Positions 33,136-42,679 are shown, counted from the stretch's first letter. The stretch is 64,000 bases of DNA from RHKX01 sp963823275 (GCA_963823275.1 CAWGKW010000002.1:1054001-1118000), one strand, 5' to 3'. The notes: generated by a model from the sequence alone, not told the origin. A program made the numbers and translations.

Positions 33136-34521
33136 ATGTCGTCGGGCGAGTCCGTCGACGGCCGCTTCACGGTCGTGATCGTCGGCGGGGGCGTTGCGGC
33201 CCTCGAGGCGGTCCTCGCGCTGCAGGCGATCGCCGCCGACGCGGTCGACGTTGAGCTGATCGCGCCCAACGACAGCTTCAGCCTCCAGGCCCTCTCGGTC
33301 GCCAAGCCGTTCGAGGGCGGCGAAGCACAGGCCATCGATCTCGCCGAATTCTGCGAACGACAGAACGTCGAGCTCCGCCGCGACTCGCTCGCCGAGATCT
33401 GGGGCGGGCAGCAACGCGTCCTCACAGCCTCGTGTGAGGAGATCTTCTATGACGCGTTGCTTCTGACGATCGGCGTGCGTCGCTCTGGGGTGGTTCCCGG
33501 CGCTCACGCCTTCCGGGGGTATCAGGACGTCGAATGGCTCCGAGGCCTCCTCGGGGAGATCGAGGCGGGCGAGAAGGATCGAATCATCTTCGCGCTGCCG
33601 GCGCAGGTGCGTTGGCCGCTGCCGCTTTTGGAGCTCGCCCTGCTGACGTCGGAGTGGCTCCGCGATCGTGTCTCTCGACCCGTTTCTCTGTCTCTGGTGG
33701 CGGCGGAGCAGAGCCCGCTCGAGATCTTCGGGCAGGCACCGAGCCAGCGGATTGCGGGCTTGCTCGCCGACGCAGGAATCGAGCTGAATATGGGTCGGTC
33801 GGCGGTCCGATTCGAGGACGGCCTACTCGTCTGCGAGGACGGCGAGGCATTCGAGGCCGACGAGGTGATCACGCTTCCCGGGCTCGAGGTCCCCGATATC
33901 CCCGGTCTGCCGCAGGGGCTCCACGGATTCGTCAGCTGCGACCCGGAGATGCGGGTGGAGGGGCTCCGATCGGTCTGGGTTGCCGGCGACGCGAGCTGGT
34001 TTCCGATCAAACAGGGTGGCCTTGCCGCTCAGCAGGCCGAGGTCGCGGCGGCGGGAATCGCGGCCGCCGCCGGTGTCGATGTGGAGCAGAAGCCCTTCAA
34101 GCCGGTGATCCGTGCCGCGCTGCTGACCGGCGGGGAGCCCCAATTCCTCCGTTCCGAGGCCGACGAGGACGCTGAGGCCGAGCTTTCGACGAGCCCTCTG
34201 TGGTGGCCGCCCGTCAAGGTCGCGGGGCCCCGGCTCGCTCCCTATCTCGCGCGCGAGTGGGGGGGTGGAGAGCCCGGGGATCCAATCGGGCTGACGGAGG
34301 ATCTCACGCCGACCTCGGAGGGCAACAGCGAGGTGGAGCACCGCGCCGCCCTCGAGCTCTCGCTCGACTTCGCAGATCTCGACGCGCGGCAGGGGGACTT
34401 CAAGGGCGCGCTGCGGTGGCTCGAGATCGCCGAGCGGCTCAATGTGACCCTGCCCTCCGACTACGTCGACAAGCACAAGCAGTGGCTCGCGGAGCTGGCC
34501 GGCCCAGGCGAAGAGGAGTAG
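33136..34521 (+). CDS. FAD-dependent oxidoreductase (NDH-2/sulfide:quinone reductase-like)
   Basis: A 461-residue flavoprotein. The start is ATG 33136 (MSSGESVDGRFTVVIVGGGV); the FAD motif is VIVGGGVAALEAVLALQA at residues 14-31. Downstream are LQALSVAKPFEGGEAQ, LLLTIGVRRSG and VWVAGDASWFPIKQGGLAAQ (the second FAD motif, near 290-310), in the order seen in NADH dehydrogenase-2 and sulfide:quinone oxidoreductases. The NAD(P) motif is degenerate and the cysteines diagnostic of SQR are not evident, so the electron donor is uncertain. The last 100 residues are an unusual acidic extension. Confidence 0.85.
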   Translation: MSSGESVDGRFTVVIVGGGVAALEAVLALQAIAADAVDVELIAPNDSFSLQALSVAKPFEGGEAQAIDLAEFCERQNVELRRDSLAEIWGGQQRVLTASCEEIFYDALLLTIGVRRSGVVPGAHAFRGYQDVEWLRGLLGEIEAGEKDRIIFALPAQVRWPLPLLELALLTSEWLRDRVSRPVSLSLVAAEQSPLEIFGQAPSQRIAGLLADAGIELNMGRSAVRFEDGLLVCEDGEAFEADEVITLPGLEVPDIPGLPQGLHGFVSCDPEMRVEGLRSVWVAGDASWFPIKQGGLAAQQAEVAAAGIAAAAGVDVEQKPFKPVIRAALLTGGEPQFLRSEADEDAEAELSTSPLWWPPVKVAGPRLAPYLAREWGGGEPGDPIGLTEDLTPTSEGNSEVEHRAALELSLDFADLDARQGDFKGALRWLEIAERLNVTLPSDYVDKHKQWLAELAGPGEEE

Positions 34522-34601
34522 GAGCCCCGCCACCGCAGGGTCGGAGCCGCCCCGCTCGAGGGTCCTGGATTCTCGGCTTGGTCAGCTGGCCGACGCCGTC
34601 G

Positions 34602-35540
34602 TCATCGAGACTCCGACGCCCGCTCCTTCTTGGTCGCCTCGGATGCGTGGCCGGTCCGGATGCCGAGCGGATCGGCTCCGACGGCGCGAGGAAGAACCAG
34701 CACGGGGCATGCGGATCCGGCGATCAACGTCCGCGTGGTGCTCCCGAGGAGCGTTCGGCGCAGCGGCCCGTAGCCCCGTGATCCGGTGACCATCAGATCG
34801 AACTCCTGGCTCGCCTCGGCCAGCGTGATTCCGGCGCTCCCGACCAGGACCCTGCCGTCGCACTGCAGATCGTCGGGAACACGTCCGAGGGCCGCCTCGA
34901 GGAGACGGCGCTTCTCGCGTCGCTCGGCGTCCTCGAGCTCGCCGGCCGTGAGGATCGTCCAGGTTGTCGTATAGCCGTAGCTGAGGTAGTCGGCGACGGT
35001 GAGGATCGTCAGGTCTCCACCCAGGCGTTCCGTTAGGCCGATCGCCGTCTCCAGGGCCGACCACGACTCCGGTGATCCGTCGAAGGCAACCGCGAGCCGC
35101 TCGCAGCGAAGTTGCTCGCGCTCGGCGTAGCCCCGGGGCGCAATGGCGAGCGCGCACGGCGCTCCGTGCAGCAGCGATTCGCCGACTCCGGCGGCGAAGG
35201 TGCGTCCGATCGGGCCGCGGTGGCTTGAGCCGATCACGATCAGCTCCGCGTGCTCGGAATCGGCCACCTCGTGGAGCGCGCGAGCGCCCGACCGATAGGC
35301 GATGGCACGGGTTTCGGCTTCGAGCTCAGGAAACTCGTCGCTCATTTCCGAGAATCTCGGCAGCATGTCGGCGTCGAGCTGTTTCTGCAGCTCCTCCGCC
35401 GGGGCCAGGTAATCCGGCCACGGCAAGGCGGTTACGACGATCGGCTTGGCCTTCAGCGTCTCGGCACACAGCAGGCCCAGCTGAACAGCGTCGAAGCCGC
35501 CGTGTTCGGGGTGGTAGCCGATGATGATCTTGCGTTCCAT
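34602..35540 (-). CDS. tandem two-domain universal stress protein
   Basis: A 312-residue protein with two UspA domains in tandem. The ATG at 35540 (MERKIIIGYHPEHGGFDAVQ) follows GGGAGAAG. Domain 1 (1-150) ends IVIGSSHRGPIGRTFAAGVG followed by CALAIAPRGY; domain 2 (155-295) ends VTGSRGYGPLRRTLLGSTTR and CPVLVLPRAV, both with the ATP-binding G-x2-G-x9-G-S/T spacing or close to it. Tandem Usps are typical of the mycobacterial dormancy regulon. It diverges from the GAF kinase at 35701 with about 160 bases between, so the two may be co-regulated. Confidence 0.92.
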   Translation of the reverse strand: MERKIIIGYHPEHGGFDAVQLGLLCAETLKAKPIVVTALPWPDYLAPAEELQKQLDADMLPRFSEMSDEFPELEAETRAIAYRSGARALHEVADSEHAELIVIGSSHRGPIGRTFAAGVGESLLHGAPCALAIAPRGYAEREQLRCERLAVAFDGSPESWSALETAIGLTERLGGDLTILTVADYLSYGYTTTWTILTAGELEDAERREKRRLLEAALGRVPDDLQCDGRVLVGSAGITLAEASQEFDLMVTGSRGYGPLRRTLLGSTTRTLIAGSACPVLVLPRAVGADPLGIRTGHASEATKKERASESR

Positions 35541-35700
35541 GTCTTCTCCCGATCGGACCTGTACATCATCAAGGTAGGGGTGTGCGAGAACCAATCCATC
35601 CGGGGGATGCCGGTGATCGAATCGGTAGTTCCTGCTGAGCGTAGCCCCCGAGCGCTCGATCGAGGGCGGTGGGCGCGCTAGAGTCGGGAGCGGAGTTCAG

Positions 35701-37377
35701 GTGAGCGACGACGGCATCGATGCACGACGACTCGAGCGACTCCTTGACGTGGGTCGCAAGTTGGTCTCTCACCAGGTTCCCGAGATCGTCCTCCGGGAGG
35801 TGCTCGAGGCTGCCAGGGAGCTGACCGGGGCCGAATACGCCGCTCTGGGGATTCTCGACGATGCAAAGAGCGGGCTCAGCGAGTTCCTGAGTGCCGGCGT
35901 CGATGATGAGACGAGGCGGCGAATCGGGCCGCTGCCCCGCGGGCATGGGATCCTCGGTGAGCTGATCCGCAACCCCAGGCCGCTGCGCCTGACTCGGATC
36001 AGCGACCACCCTCATGCCTACGGATTCCCGGCTGGGCATCCAGCGATGTCGACGTTTCTGGGGGTTCCCGTGAGGATTCGCGGCGAGGTGTACGGCAACC
36101 TCTATCTGACCGAGAAGGCTGGAGGAGTCCCCTTCGATGAGGAGGACGAGAGACTCCTGGCGGTGCTCGCCGAATGGGCCGCGGTCGCGATTGACAACGC
36201 CCGCGCTCACGAGACGAGCAGGCGGCGACGGGTGGAGCTCGAGCGCGCCATCAGGGGCCTCGAGGCCACGGTCGCGCTCAGCACCGAGGTCGGAGGGCAG
36301 GCGAGCCTGCAGCGCGTTCTCGAGCTCATCGTCAAGCGCGGTCGATCCCTCGTCGATGGCAGTAGCTGCCTCGTCTTTCTTCTGCACGACGACGAACTCA
36401 GGGTGGGGGAGGTGGCCGGTGAGGTCTCCCGTGATCTGGTCGACGTGGCACTGACGCCGCAGGAATCCCCGATTCGAGACGCGATTCGCGCGCGGCGGAT
36501 CCAGCGCCTCTCCGCCCCCGGGATGGAGCGCTTCGAGTTCCTGCTCGGAGTCGACGCCGGCTCGGGACTCCTGGTGCCGCTCACGGCCGGGGGAGAGGAC
36601 GTCGGCGTGCTAGCGGTCTTCCATCGCCTCGAGTTCGATTCAGCCTTCAGCCCCGACGACGTACTTGCCCTGGAGTCGTTCGCGACGAGCGCCTCGACGT
36701 CCATCTACGCAACCGAGTCGATGGAGGATGAGAAGCTCAGGCTCTCGATCGTGTCCTCAGAGCGCGAGCGGCGGCGATGGGCGCGCGAGCTCCATGACGA
36801 GACGCTGCAGGAACTCGGAGCGTTGAATGTGATGCTCGACAGCGCTCTGCAGGTCGATGACGAGCAGGCGGCTCGCGCCGCATTGAGCCAGGCAAACGAT
36901 CAGGTCGAGGGGGTGATCGCGGGGCTCCAGGGCCTGATCACCGAGTTGAGACCCGCGGCACTCGACGATCTCGGCGTGGCCGCCGCCGTCGAGGCGCTGG
37001 TGGATGGGATGAGGATCCGTGGCGGGCTGGAGATCGGGCTTGACATCGATCTCGAGTACGAGGGGGGCCGGCGGCCGACGAGGCCCGAGCCAGAGCTGGA
37101 GGCGACGATCTACAGAACCGTTCAGGAGGCGCTGAACAACGTCGTCAAGCACGCCGATGCCACTCGTGCGCGGGTGATGATCGAGGAGCGGGGCGGCGAG
37201 GTCACGATCACCGTCGAAGACGACGGCAGGGGTCTCGACGAGCGCGGCGACAGGCGGGGCTTCGGATTGCTGGGGATGAGGGAGCGGATCAAGCTCCTGG
37301 ATGGGGCGCTGGCGATCAGTGCAGCGGAGACGGGCGGGACCCGCCTCACGGCAACGCTGCCGACCTCAGCGTCCTGA
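35701..37377 (+). CDS. GAF-GAF sensor histidine kinase (DosS/DevS-like)
   Basis: A 558-residue kinase that starts at GTG 35701. GAF domain 1 (about 25-168) and GAF domain 2 (about 200-340) precede a HisKA_3 dimerisation domain with H365 in WARELHDETLQELG and a HATPase domain (455-557) with NNVVKHAD (N-box), DDGRGLDERG and GFGLLGMRERIK (G-boxes). GAF1 reads GHGILGELIRNPRPLRL and GFPAGHPAMSTFLGVPVRIR, very close to DosS; its His113 is at the position of the proximal heme ligand region. Such kinases sense O2, NO or CO in mycobacteria. Heme binding here is inference. It probably pairs with a NarL-type regulator such as that at 30358. Confidence 0.93.
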   Translation: MSDDGIDARRLERLLDVGRKLVSHQVPEIVLREVLEAARELTGAEYAALGILDDAKSGLSEFLSAGVDDETRRRIGPLPRGHGILGELIRNPRPLRLTRISDHPHAYGFPAGHPAMSTFLGVPVRIRGEVYGNLYLTEKAGGVPFDEEDERLLAVLAEWAAVAIDNARAHETSRRRRVELERAIRGLEATVALSTEVGGQASLQRVLELIVKRGRSLVDGSSCLVFLLHDDELRVGEVAGEVSRDLVDVALTPQESPIRDAIRARRIQRLSAPGMERFEFLLGVDAGSGLLVPLTAGGEDVGVLAVFHRLEFDSAFSPDDVLALESFATSASTSIYATESMEDEKLRLSIVSSERERRRWARELHDETLQELGALNVMLDSALQVDDEQAARAALSQANDQVEGVIAGLQGLITELRPAALDDLGVAAAVEALVDGMRIRGGLEIGLDIDLEYEGGRRPTRPEPELEATIYRTVQEALNNVVKHADATRARVMIEERGGEVTITVEDDGRGLDERGDRRGFGLLGMRERIKLLDGALAISAAETGGTRLTATLPTSAS

Positions 37378-37398
37378 GCCCGCCGGTCATCGGTGGGC
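37378..37398. terminator. hairpin after the histidine kinase
   Basis: GCCCGCCG (37378-37385) pairs with CGGTGGGC (37391-37398) around a five-base loop (one G-T wobble), starting directly after the kinase stop codon. The facing winged-helix gene ends at 37439, so it may serve both directions. Confidence 0.6.
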
Positions 37399-37438
37399 GT
37401 ATCGGGCGAGGTGATGCACGGTTCGAGCTGTCCGGTGC

Positions 37439-37639
37439 CTACTGCTCCGTCGGCCGCTTGAGCTTCCAGCCCATGACGGAGTTCTTGACGATCCCCGCCG
37501 CCTTCAGCTCGGCGAGGCCCTCCTCGGCCTCCGACCTCTCGATGCCCTCGTTCTGGGCGATCAGCGCCGGGGTGTTGAGGGCCGGCTTCGTCTCCAGGCT
37601 CTCCAGTGCGAGCTTGGCGTTTTCGCTGAGATCGGTCAT
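37439..37639 (-). CDS. small winged-helix-like protein, 66 aa
   Basis: A 66-residue protein. The ATG at 37639 (MTDLSENAKLALESLETKPA) is preferred; upstream sequence in frame is not protein-like. It predicts three helices and a short wing (ALIAQNEGIERSEAEEGLAE, AAGIVKNSVMGWKL), resembling a small winged-helix DNA-binding domain. It could regulate the divergent esterase gene at 37758, whose start is about 120 bases away; that is inference. Confidence 0.6.
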   Translation of the reverse strand: MTDLSENAKLALESLETKPALNTPALIAQNEGIERSEAEEGLAELKAAGIVKNSVMGWKLKRPTEQ

Positions 37640-37757
37640 TCGCGGCCCGCAGCGTGCCAGATGGCAGCAGGAATTGCATCGCCGCCGGCCATCCCGGGGC
37701 CAAGGCGGATCGTTCGTGGCGAAACCATTGGCGAGCAATCGTGTTTGATCTCTTCAG

Positions 37758-38969
37758 ATGGGTGCGTTCGTCCCGAGATCGATCGGCTTGCTGGCCGCGG
37801 TTGCCGCGATCATGTCGGGCCCTGCAGCGGCCGAAGCGGCGACCGCCCATCCCGGCATCGACTACGACCTCGACGGCTCTCCGGCGCCGAATCCACCGGC
37901 GCTGAACCAGCTCGACCTGTACACGCCCGACGGCTCGACCGCCTCCGACTCGCGCCCGGTGGTCGTCTTCATCCATGGCGGTGGCTGGCGAAACGGCGAC
38001 AAATCGAGCCGGATCTCAGACAAGGTCGCCCTGTTCACGGGGGCAGGGTACGTCTTCGCGAGCCTCAACTACCGGCTCTCGCCGGACCCGATCGACCTCA
38101 GGTACCCGGCCTCCCGCGTCCGGTTTCCGGTTCACCCCCAAGATGTCGGCGAGGCGATCGCCTGGATCGATCGCAACATCTCCACGTACGGCGGCGACCC
38201 GACTCGGATCCTGCTGATCGGCCACTCGGCCGGCGCTCACCTCGTCTCGCTGGTCTCCACCGACCCAAGTTACGTCCAGGCATACGGCATGGATCCCCGG
38301 CACCTGATCGGGACGGTGCCCCTCGACACCGACGCCTACGACGTCGCCGAACGCGTCGCCAACGCTCCCGGTTCGAGCAAGCCGCTCTTCTACAGCGCGT
38401 TCGCAACCCCGGAGGAGAACGCGATCGACAACACCTGGGCGCTGGCTTCGCCGATCAACTTCACCGATGACACCGATCCCGAGTTCTTTCTGGTCACCCA
38501 GTCTCGGATACCGGGCCGCGTCCTGAACACGCAGGAGATGGCCGCGGCGCTGGGGCAGGACCCGTCGACGTCGGTATTCGCGGCGCCCTACGACCACCTT
38601 GGCATCAATCAGGCGGTCGGCTCCCCGACCGATACGGCTGGGGAAACCCAGGCGATCATGGATTTCTTCACCCGCATGGTCGCCGCATCCCAGACCTCAG
38701 AGGTCAGGTTCAGCAGGCGCCCGGATTCCAAGGTCGAGGTCAAGAAGGGCGGGAAGGCGAAGGTCACCTTCCGCTTCGCGGCGAAGACCGCGGCCGCCGG
38801 CTTCGAGTGCCGGCTGGACTCCAGAGCGTTCAAATCCTGTCGCTCGCCGAGGAAGTACTCCGGGCTGGGCGTTGGCAAGCACACCTTCAGGGTGCGTGCG
38901 ATCGCATCAAACGGGGATCGCGGGCCGCTGCGCAAGACCACCTTCCGCGTCGTTCACCGCAGGCGCTAG
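37758..38969 (+). CDS. secreted alpha/beta hydrolase (carboxylesterase-type) with C-terminal beta domain
   Basis: A 403-residue protein with a signal peptide (1-28, ending AAEAATA). HGGGW at 73-77 is the oxyanion hole of the hormone-sensitive lipase/BD-FAE group and GHSAG at 155-159 carries the nucleophile S157; the catalytic His is probably H282 or so in APYDHLGINQ. Residues about 310-400 form a separate beta domain rich in Lys/Arg (KHTFRVRAIASNGDRGPLRK), the same domain as the pseudogene fragments at 24123 and 27150. The enzyme would act outside the cell on esters. Confidence 0.88.
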   Translation: MGAFVPRSIGLLAAVAAIMSGPAAAEAATAHPGIDYDLDGSPAPNPPALNQLDLYTPDGSTASDSRPVVVFIHGGGWRNGDKSSRISDKVALFTGAGYVFASLNYRLSPDPIDLRYPASRVRFPVHPQDVGEAIAWIDRNISTYGGDPTRILLIGHSAGAHLVSLVSTDPSYVQAYGMDPRHLIGTVPLDTDAYDVAERVANAPGSSKPLFYSAFATPEENAIDNTWALASPINFTDDTDPEFFLVTQSRIPGRVLNTQEMAAALGQDPSTSVFAAPYDHLGINQAVGSPTDTAGETQAIMDFFTRMVAASQTSEVRFSRRPDSKVEVKKGGKAKVTFRFAAKTAAAGFECRLDSRAFKSCRSPRKYSGLGVGKHTFRVRAIASNGDRGPLRKTTFRVVHRRR

Positions 38970-39229
38970 CCGCCCCCGGTGCCGGTGCCCAGGATCGGCC
39001 TGCCCCGCAGTTCCTCGACCAGCGACCAGAGGGACACCAGCGACCACACTCCCTCGAGGAGCAGAAAGCCGAACTGTTGCTCGATCGCCGCCAGTACGGC
39101 GAGGATCACCGCGCCGATCAGGTTCAGCACCAGATAGGCGACCGAACGCTGATCGAGACGGCCGAACTGAGCGGCGGCGAACGCGACCAGGATCAGGATC
39201 GCCCCGATGATCTGAATGAGTTGCTCCAT
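38966..39229 (-). CDS. small membrane protein (CBU_0592-like)
   Basis: An 87-residue protein with three membrane helices: MEQLIQIIGAILILVAFAAA, VAYLVLNLIGAVILAVLAAI, and a third helix LEGVWSLVSLWSLVEEL. The pattern fits the short CBU_0592-type family, which has no known function. Its stop overlaps the end of the convergent esterase by a few bases. It diverges from the carotenoid oxygenase gene. Confidence 0.78.
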   Translation of the reverse strand: MEQLIQIIGAILILVAFAAAQFGRLDQRSVAYLVLNLIGAVILAVLAAIEQQFGFLLLEGVWSLVSLWSLVEELRGRPILGTGTGGG

Positions 39230-39285
39230 GGAGACGGGAAGCTACAGTTCGCCGCATCGTTCAAGCCGAGGCGAGGAGGGCCGTC

Positions 39286-40674
39286 ATGGGAGTTGAGTTG
39301 GGCTTCGAGACGCTCGAGGACGAGACTCGGATCGATTCCCTGCCCGTCGAGGGCAGGATGCCCTCGTGGCTGAACGGCTCGCTGCTCAGGACCGGGCCGG
39401 CGAAGTTCGAGGTTGGGGAGCGGAGCATGAACCACTGGTTCGACGGCTTCGCGATGCTGCATCGGTTCGCCTTCGGGGACGGCCGCGTCTCCTACGCCAA
39501 CCGCTTTCTCGAGAGCAAGGCCTACCGAGCGGCCGAGGAGACCGGCGAGATCACCTACTCGGAGTTCGCGACCGACCCCTGCCGCTCGCTGTTCAAACGG
39601 GCCGTGTCGATGTTTCAGCCGCAGCTCTCCGACAACGGCAACGTCAATCTGGTCAAGCTGGGTGAGCGGTTCGTGGCGATGACCGAGACTCCGATCCCGG
39701 TCGAGTTCGATCCCGACACCCTCACCGCCGCCGGGGTCGCCTGGGAGGTGCCGGGCATGCTCACCACCGCCCATCCCCATCTGGATCGGGAGACCGGGGG
39801 GATGCTGAACTACGCGGCAAAGCTCGGGCCGCGCAACCAGTACCGGTTCTTCCGTCTCGCCCCCGACGCCGATGCGGACGGAGCCGAGGTGATCTCGTCG
39901 ACGCCGACGAAGGAGCCGGCCTACATGCACTCGTTCGGTCTGACTGAGAACTGGATCGTGCTGGCGGAGTTCCCTTACGTGGTCAACCCGCTCGCGCTGG
40001 CGTTCTCCGGCCGTCCCTATATCGAGAACTACCGGTGGAAGCCGGAGCTCGGGACGCGCTTCACGCTGGTCGATCGGGCGAGCGGCGAGGCGACGGGCCC
40101 ATTCGAGACCGACGCCTGTTTCGCGTTCCATCACGTCAATGCCTACGAGACTGAGGATGGAGGGGTGGTCGTCGACCTCTGCGCATTCGAGGACGCGACG
40201 ATCGTCGAGAGCCTTTACCTGGGGGAACTCCGCAACGGCGCAGCCATACCGCCCCCGAGGCTGACGCGATTCACGATCTCGCCCGGGGCGAGGACCGTCG
40301 AATCCGAGCGTCTCGTCGAGGAGCCGATCGACCTGCCGCGAATCAACTATGGCCGCTGTAACGAGCGGCCCTACCGACACGTCTGGGGCGTCGGCACCGA
40401 TGGAACCGGCTACCTCGACCGGATCGTCTCAGTCGATGTCGAGCGCCGCGTCAGCGAGGTCTGGGTGGAGCCGGGCTGCTACCCGGGCGAGCCGGTGTTC
40501 GTCGCCGACCCCGAGGGCCCCGGGGAGAGCGACGGTGTTCTGTTATCGGTCGTCTTGGACACCGACGCCGGGACGTCGTTTCTGCTCGTGCTCGACGCCT
40601 CGACCCTCGAGGAGGTCGCACGGGCGAAGGTTCCTCACCACATTCCCTTCGGCTTTCACGGGCAATACGTCTAA
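39286..40674 (+). CDS. carotenoid cleavage oxygenase family protein
   Basis: A 462-residue iron-dependent dioxygenase of the carotenoid oxygenase (RPE65/BCO) family, which splits a carotenoid, apocarotenoid or stilbene double bond. The four iron-ligand histidines are visible: TTAHPH near 161-165, MHSFGLTENW (H215), FHHVNAYE near 282-288, and the penultimate FHGQY (H458). The conserved tail HIPFGFHGQYV marks a complete gene. The substrate cannot be assigned. It faces the M3 peptidase with a hairpin between. Confidence 0.93.
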   Translation: MGVELGFETLEDETRIDSLPVEGRMPSWLNGSLLRTGPAKFEVGERSMNHWFDGFAMLHRFAFGDGRVSYANRFLESKAYRAAEETGEITYSEFATDPCRSLFKRAVSMFQPQLSDNGNVNLVKLGERFVAMTETPIPVEFDPDTLTAAGVAWEVPGMLTTAHPHLDRETGGMLNYAAKLGPRNQYRFFRLAPDADADGAEVISSTPTKEPAYMHSFGLTENWIVLAEFPYVVNPLALAFSGRPYIENYRWKPELGTRFTLVDRASGEATGPFETDACFAFHHVNAYETEDGGVVVDLCAFEDATIVESLYLGELRNGAAIPPPRLTRFTISPGARTVESERLVEEPIDLPRINYGRCNERPYRHVWGVGTDGTGYLDRIVSVDVERRVSEVWVEPGCYPGEPVFVADPEGPGESDGVLLSVVLDTDAGTSFLLVLDASTLEEVARAKVPHHIPFGFHGQYV

Positions 40675-40681
40675 GGGCAGG

Positions 40682-40731
40682 CCGTCGAGGGGCATCGGTG
40701 GCGCCGTCCTGCGGGCAACCCCGCTCGACGG
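40682..40731. terminator. hairpin between convergent genes
   Basis: CCGTCGAG at 40682-40689 pairs with CTCGACGG at 40724-40731, with further GGG/CCC pairing inside. It occupies almost the whole gap between the carotenoid oxygenase stop and the M3 peptidase stop, fitting a bidirectional terminator. Confidence 0.55.
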
Positions 40732-40732
40732 T

Positions 40733-42598
40733 CTACCGGCCGGCTGCGAGGACCTGCTCGGCGGCCGCTTCGGCCGCGTCGAGCTGTTCGGCGACCAGAT
40801 CGAGCCCGCGATCCCAGAAGCCGGGATCGGCGAGGTCGACGCCCGCGATCCTGCCCAGCTCCTCCGGAGACCGCGAACCGCCGCAGGCGAGCATCTCGAG
40901 GTAGTCGGGGACGAACTCGTCGCCGCGCTCGAGGTAGAGCCGATAGACGGAGAGGGCCAGGAGCTGACCGTAGGCATACGCATAGACGTAGCCGGGAGAG
41001 CCGATGAAGTGGGGGACGTACGACCACCAGGACCTGTATCCGTCGGTCACCTCGACGGCGTCCCCGAGCAGCTCGGCCTGGGCGTCGGTCCAGATCTCGC
41101 CGAAGCGCTCGACCGATAGCTCACCCTCGTCGCGCCTGGCGGTGTGGACGCGATCCTCGAACTGGTTCATCGCGATCTGCCGGAAGACGGTCGCGATCTG
41201 CCCCTCGATCGATTCGGCGAGCAGATTGAGGCGGGAGCGTGGATCGGCGGCCCCCTCCAGCAGCCGCCCGAAGACCAGCTCCTCGGCGAAGACCGATGCC
41301 GTCTCGGCAACCGTCAGCGGGGTGTTCTGATGGAAGATCCCCTGCTCGGCCGCGAGGTACTGGTGGATCCCGTGGCCGAGCTCATGGGCGAGCGTGGTCA
41401 CGTCGCGCCGCCGGTCGGTCCAGTTGAGCATCACGTAGGGATGGACCGACGGCACGGTCGAGGCGCTGAAGGCACCGCCGCGCTTGGAGGGTCGCGGCGG
41501 CACGTCGATCCAGCGCTCGTCGATGAAGCGACCGGCGATCTCGCCCATCCGGGGCGAGACCGATTCGAAGGTCTCGAGAACGATCTGGCGACCCTCTTCC
41601 CAGCCGATCTGCTCGTCGTCGGCACCGACTATCGCCATCCGGTCGTAGTCGGCGAGGCGCTCGATCCCGAGCAGCTTGGCCTTGGTCCGATACCAGCGTC
41701 GGGCCAGTTCGCCACGGCCGCGAACCGCCTCGACCAACGCCTGAACGGATTCATCGGAGGCCTCGTTGGAGAGGTTGCGGGTCGCCAGCCAATGGGGATA
41801 GGAGCGCAGGCGGTCCATCGTCGCCTTCTCCTGGAGCAGGGTGTTGAAGGCATAGGCGCGGGTCCGGAGCCCGGGCTCGAGGGCCGCGGTGACCGCCTCG
41901 GCAACCGTCCGTCGCCGCTCCCGATCGGGGTCGAAGAGGCCCGACAGCGCGACGTCGAGCGCGACCGGCTCGTCGGCTTCCGGCAGGTCGACCCGAATCG
42001 CGGACGTGAGCTCGTCGAACAGACGGCTCCAGGCTCCGCGGCCGGTCAGCGAGAGCTCGGTCACGATGCGCTCCTCGGGAGCCGTCAGCAGGTGAGGGCG
42101 GTAACGCCGTTCCATCCTCAGGTGATGGCGGCAGAAGTCCAGGCCGTCGGTGGCGAGCAGCTCCTCGGCTCGTTCGTCGTCGATCTCGACCCATTCGAGT
42201 TCGAAGAAGACGAGGCGCGTCTGGATCTGAGTGGCCCGCTCCGAGGCTCGCTGCAGGAGAGCTCCGATGGCCGGGTCCTCGGTGTCGGCGGCGAACCTGA
42301 GGTGGGCGTAGTTGAGCGCCCGCCCGGCCAGATCGGAGATTCGCGCCAGGCGATGCATCGCCTTCACCAGACCGGGCCCATCGAGCTCACCGACCTTCCC
42401 CTCCAGATCGGAGGAGAACCGCGCCGAAAGCTCGTCGGCCTCCCGGAGCAACGCATCGACGGCGCCGCGATCGTCTCCGCTCCCGTTGGTGATCCCGGCT
42501 GATCGGAGATCGATCAGGCCCGAGAGGTCCCAGGAGCCGGGATCGCCGCCGGGGGCGGTCGCTGAGTCGCTCTCGGTCACGGCTGGCATCGTCGGCAA
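40733..42598 (-). CDS. pepF: M3 family oligoendopeptidase F
   Basis: A 621-residue zinc oligopeptidase. The HExxH motif is in LAHELGHGIHQYL (H405, E406, H409), followed by PLTVAETASVFAEEL with the third ligand Glu about 28 residues on, as in PepF. The start is TTG 42598 or ATG 42589 (three residues shorter). The protein is cytoplasmic, without a signal peptide, and probably degrades short peptides. It diverges from the RpiR-type regulator, leaving about 80 bases between starts. Confidence 0.93.
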   Translation of the reverse strand: MPTMPAVTESDSATAPGGDPGSWDLSGLIDLRSAGITNGSGDDRGAVDALLREADELSARFSSDLEGKVGELDGPGLVKAMHRLARISDLAGRALNYAHLRFAADTEDPAIGALLQRASERATQIQTRLVFFELEWVEIDDERAEELLATDGLDFCRHHLRMERRYRPHLLTAPEERIVTELSLTGRGAWSRLFDELTSAIRVDLPEADEPVALDVALSGLFDPDRERRRTVAEAVTAALEPGLRTRAYAFNTLLQEKATMDRLRSYPHWLATRNLSNEASDESVQALVEAVRGRGELARRWYRTKAKLLGIERLADYDRMAIVGADDEQIGWEEGRQIVLETFESVSPRMGEIAGRFIDERWIDVPPRPSKRGGAFSASTVPSVHPYVMLNWTDRRRDVTTLAHELGHGIHQYLAAEQGIFHQNTPLTVAETASVFAEELVFGRLLEGAADPRSRLNLLAESIEGQIATVFRQIAMNQFEDRVHTARRDEGELSVERFGEIWTDAQAELLGDAVEVTDGYRSWWSYVPHFIGSPGYVYAYAYGQLLALSVYRLYLERGDEFVPDYLEMLACGGSRSPEELGRIAGVDLADPGFWDRGLDLVAEQLDAAEAAAEQVLAAGR

Positions 42599-42679
42599 GC
42601 TAACAGGCGCTCGAGGGGCTCGAGGATTCGGGGATCGGTGGAAGGGAAACTGCGGGGTGGGGCGAATCTGGGGTCACCG

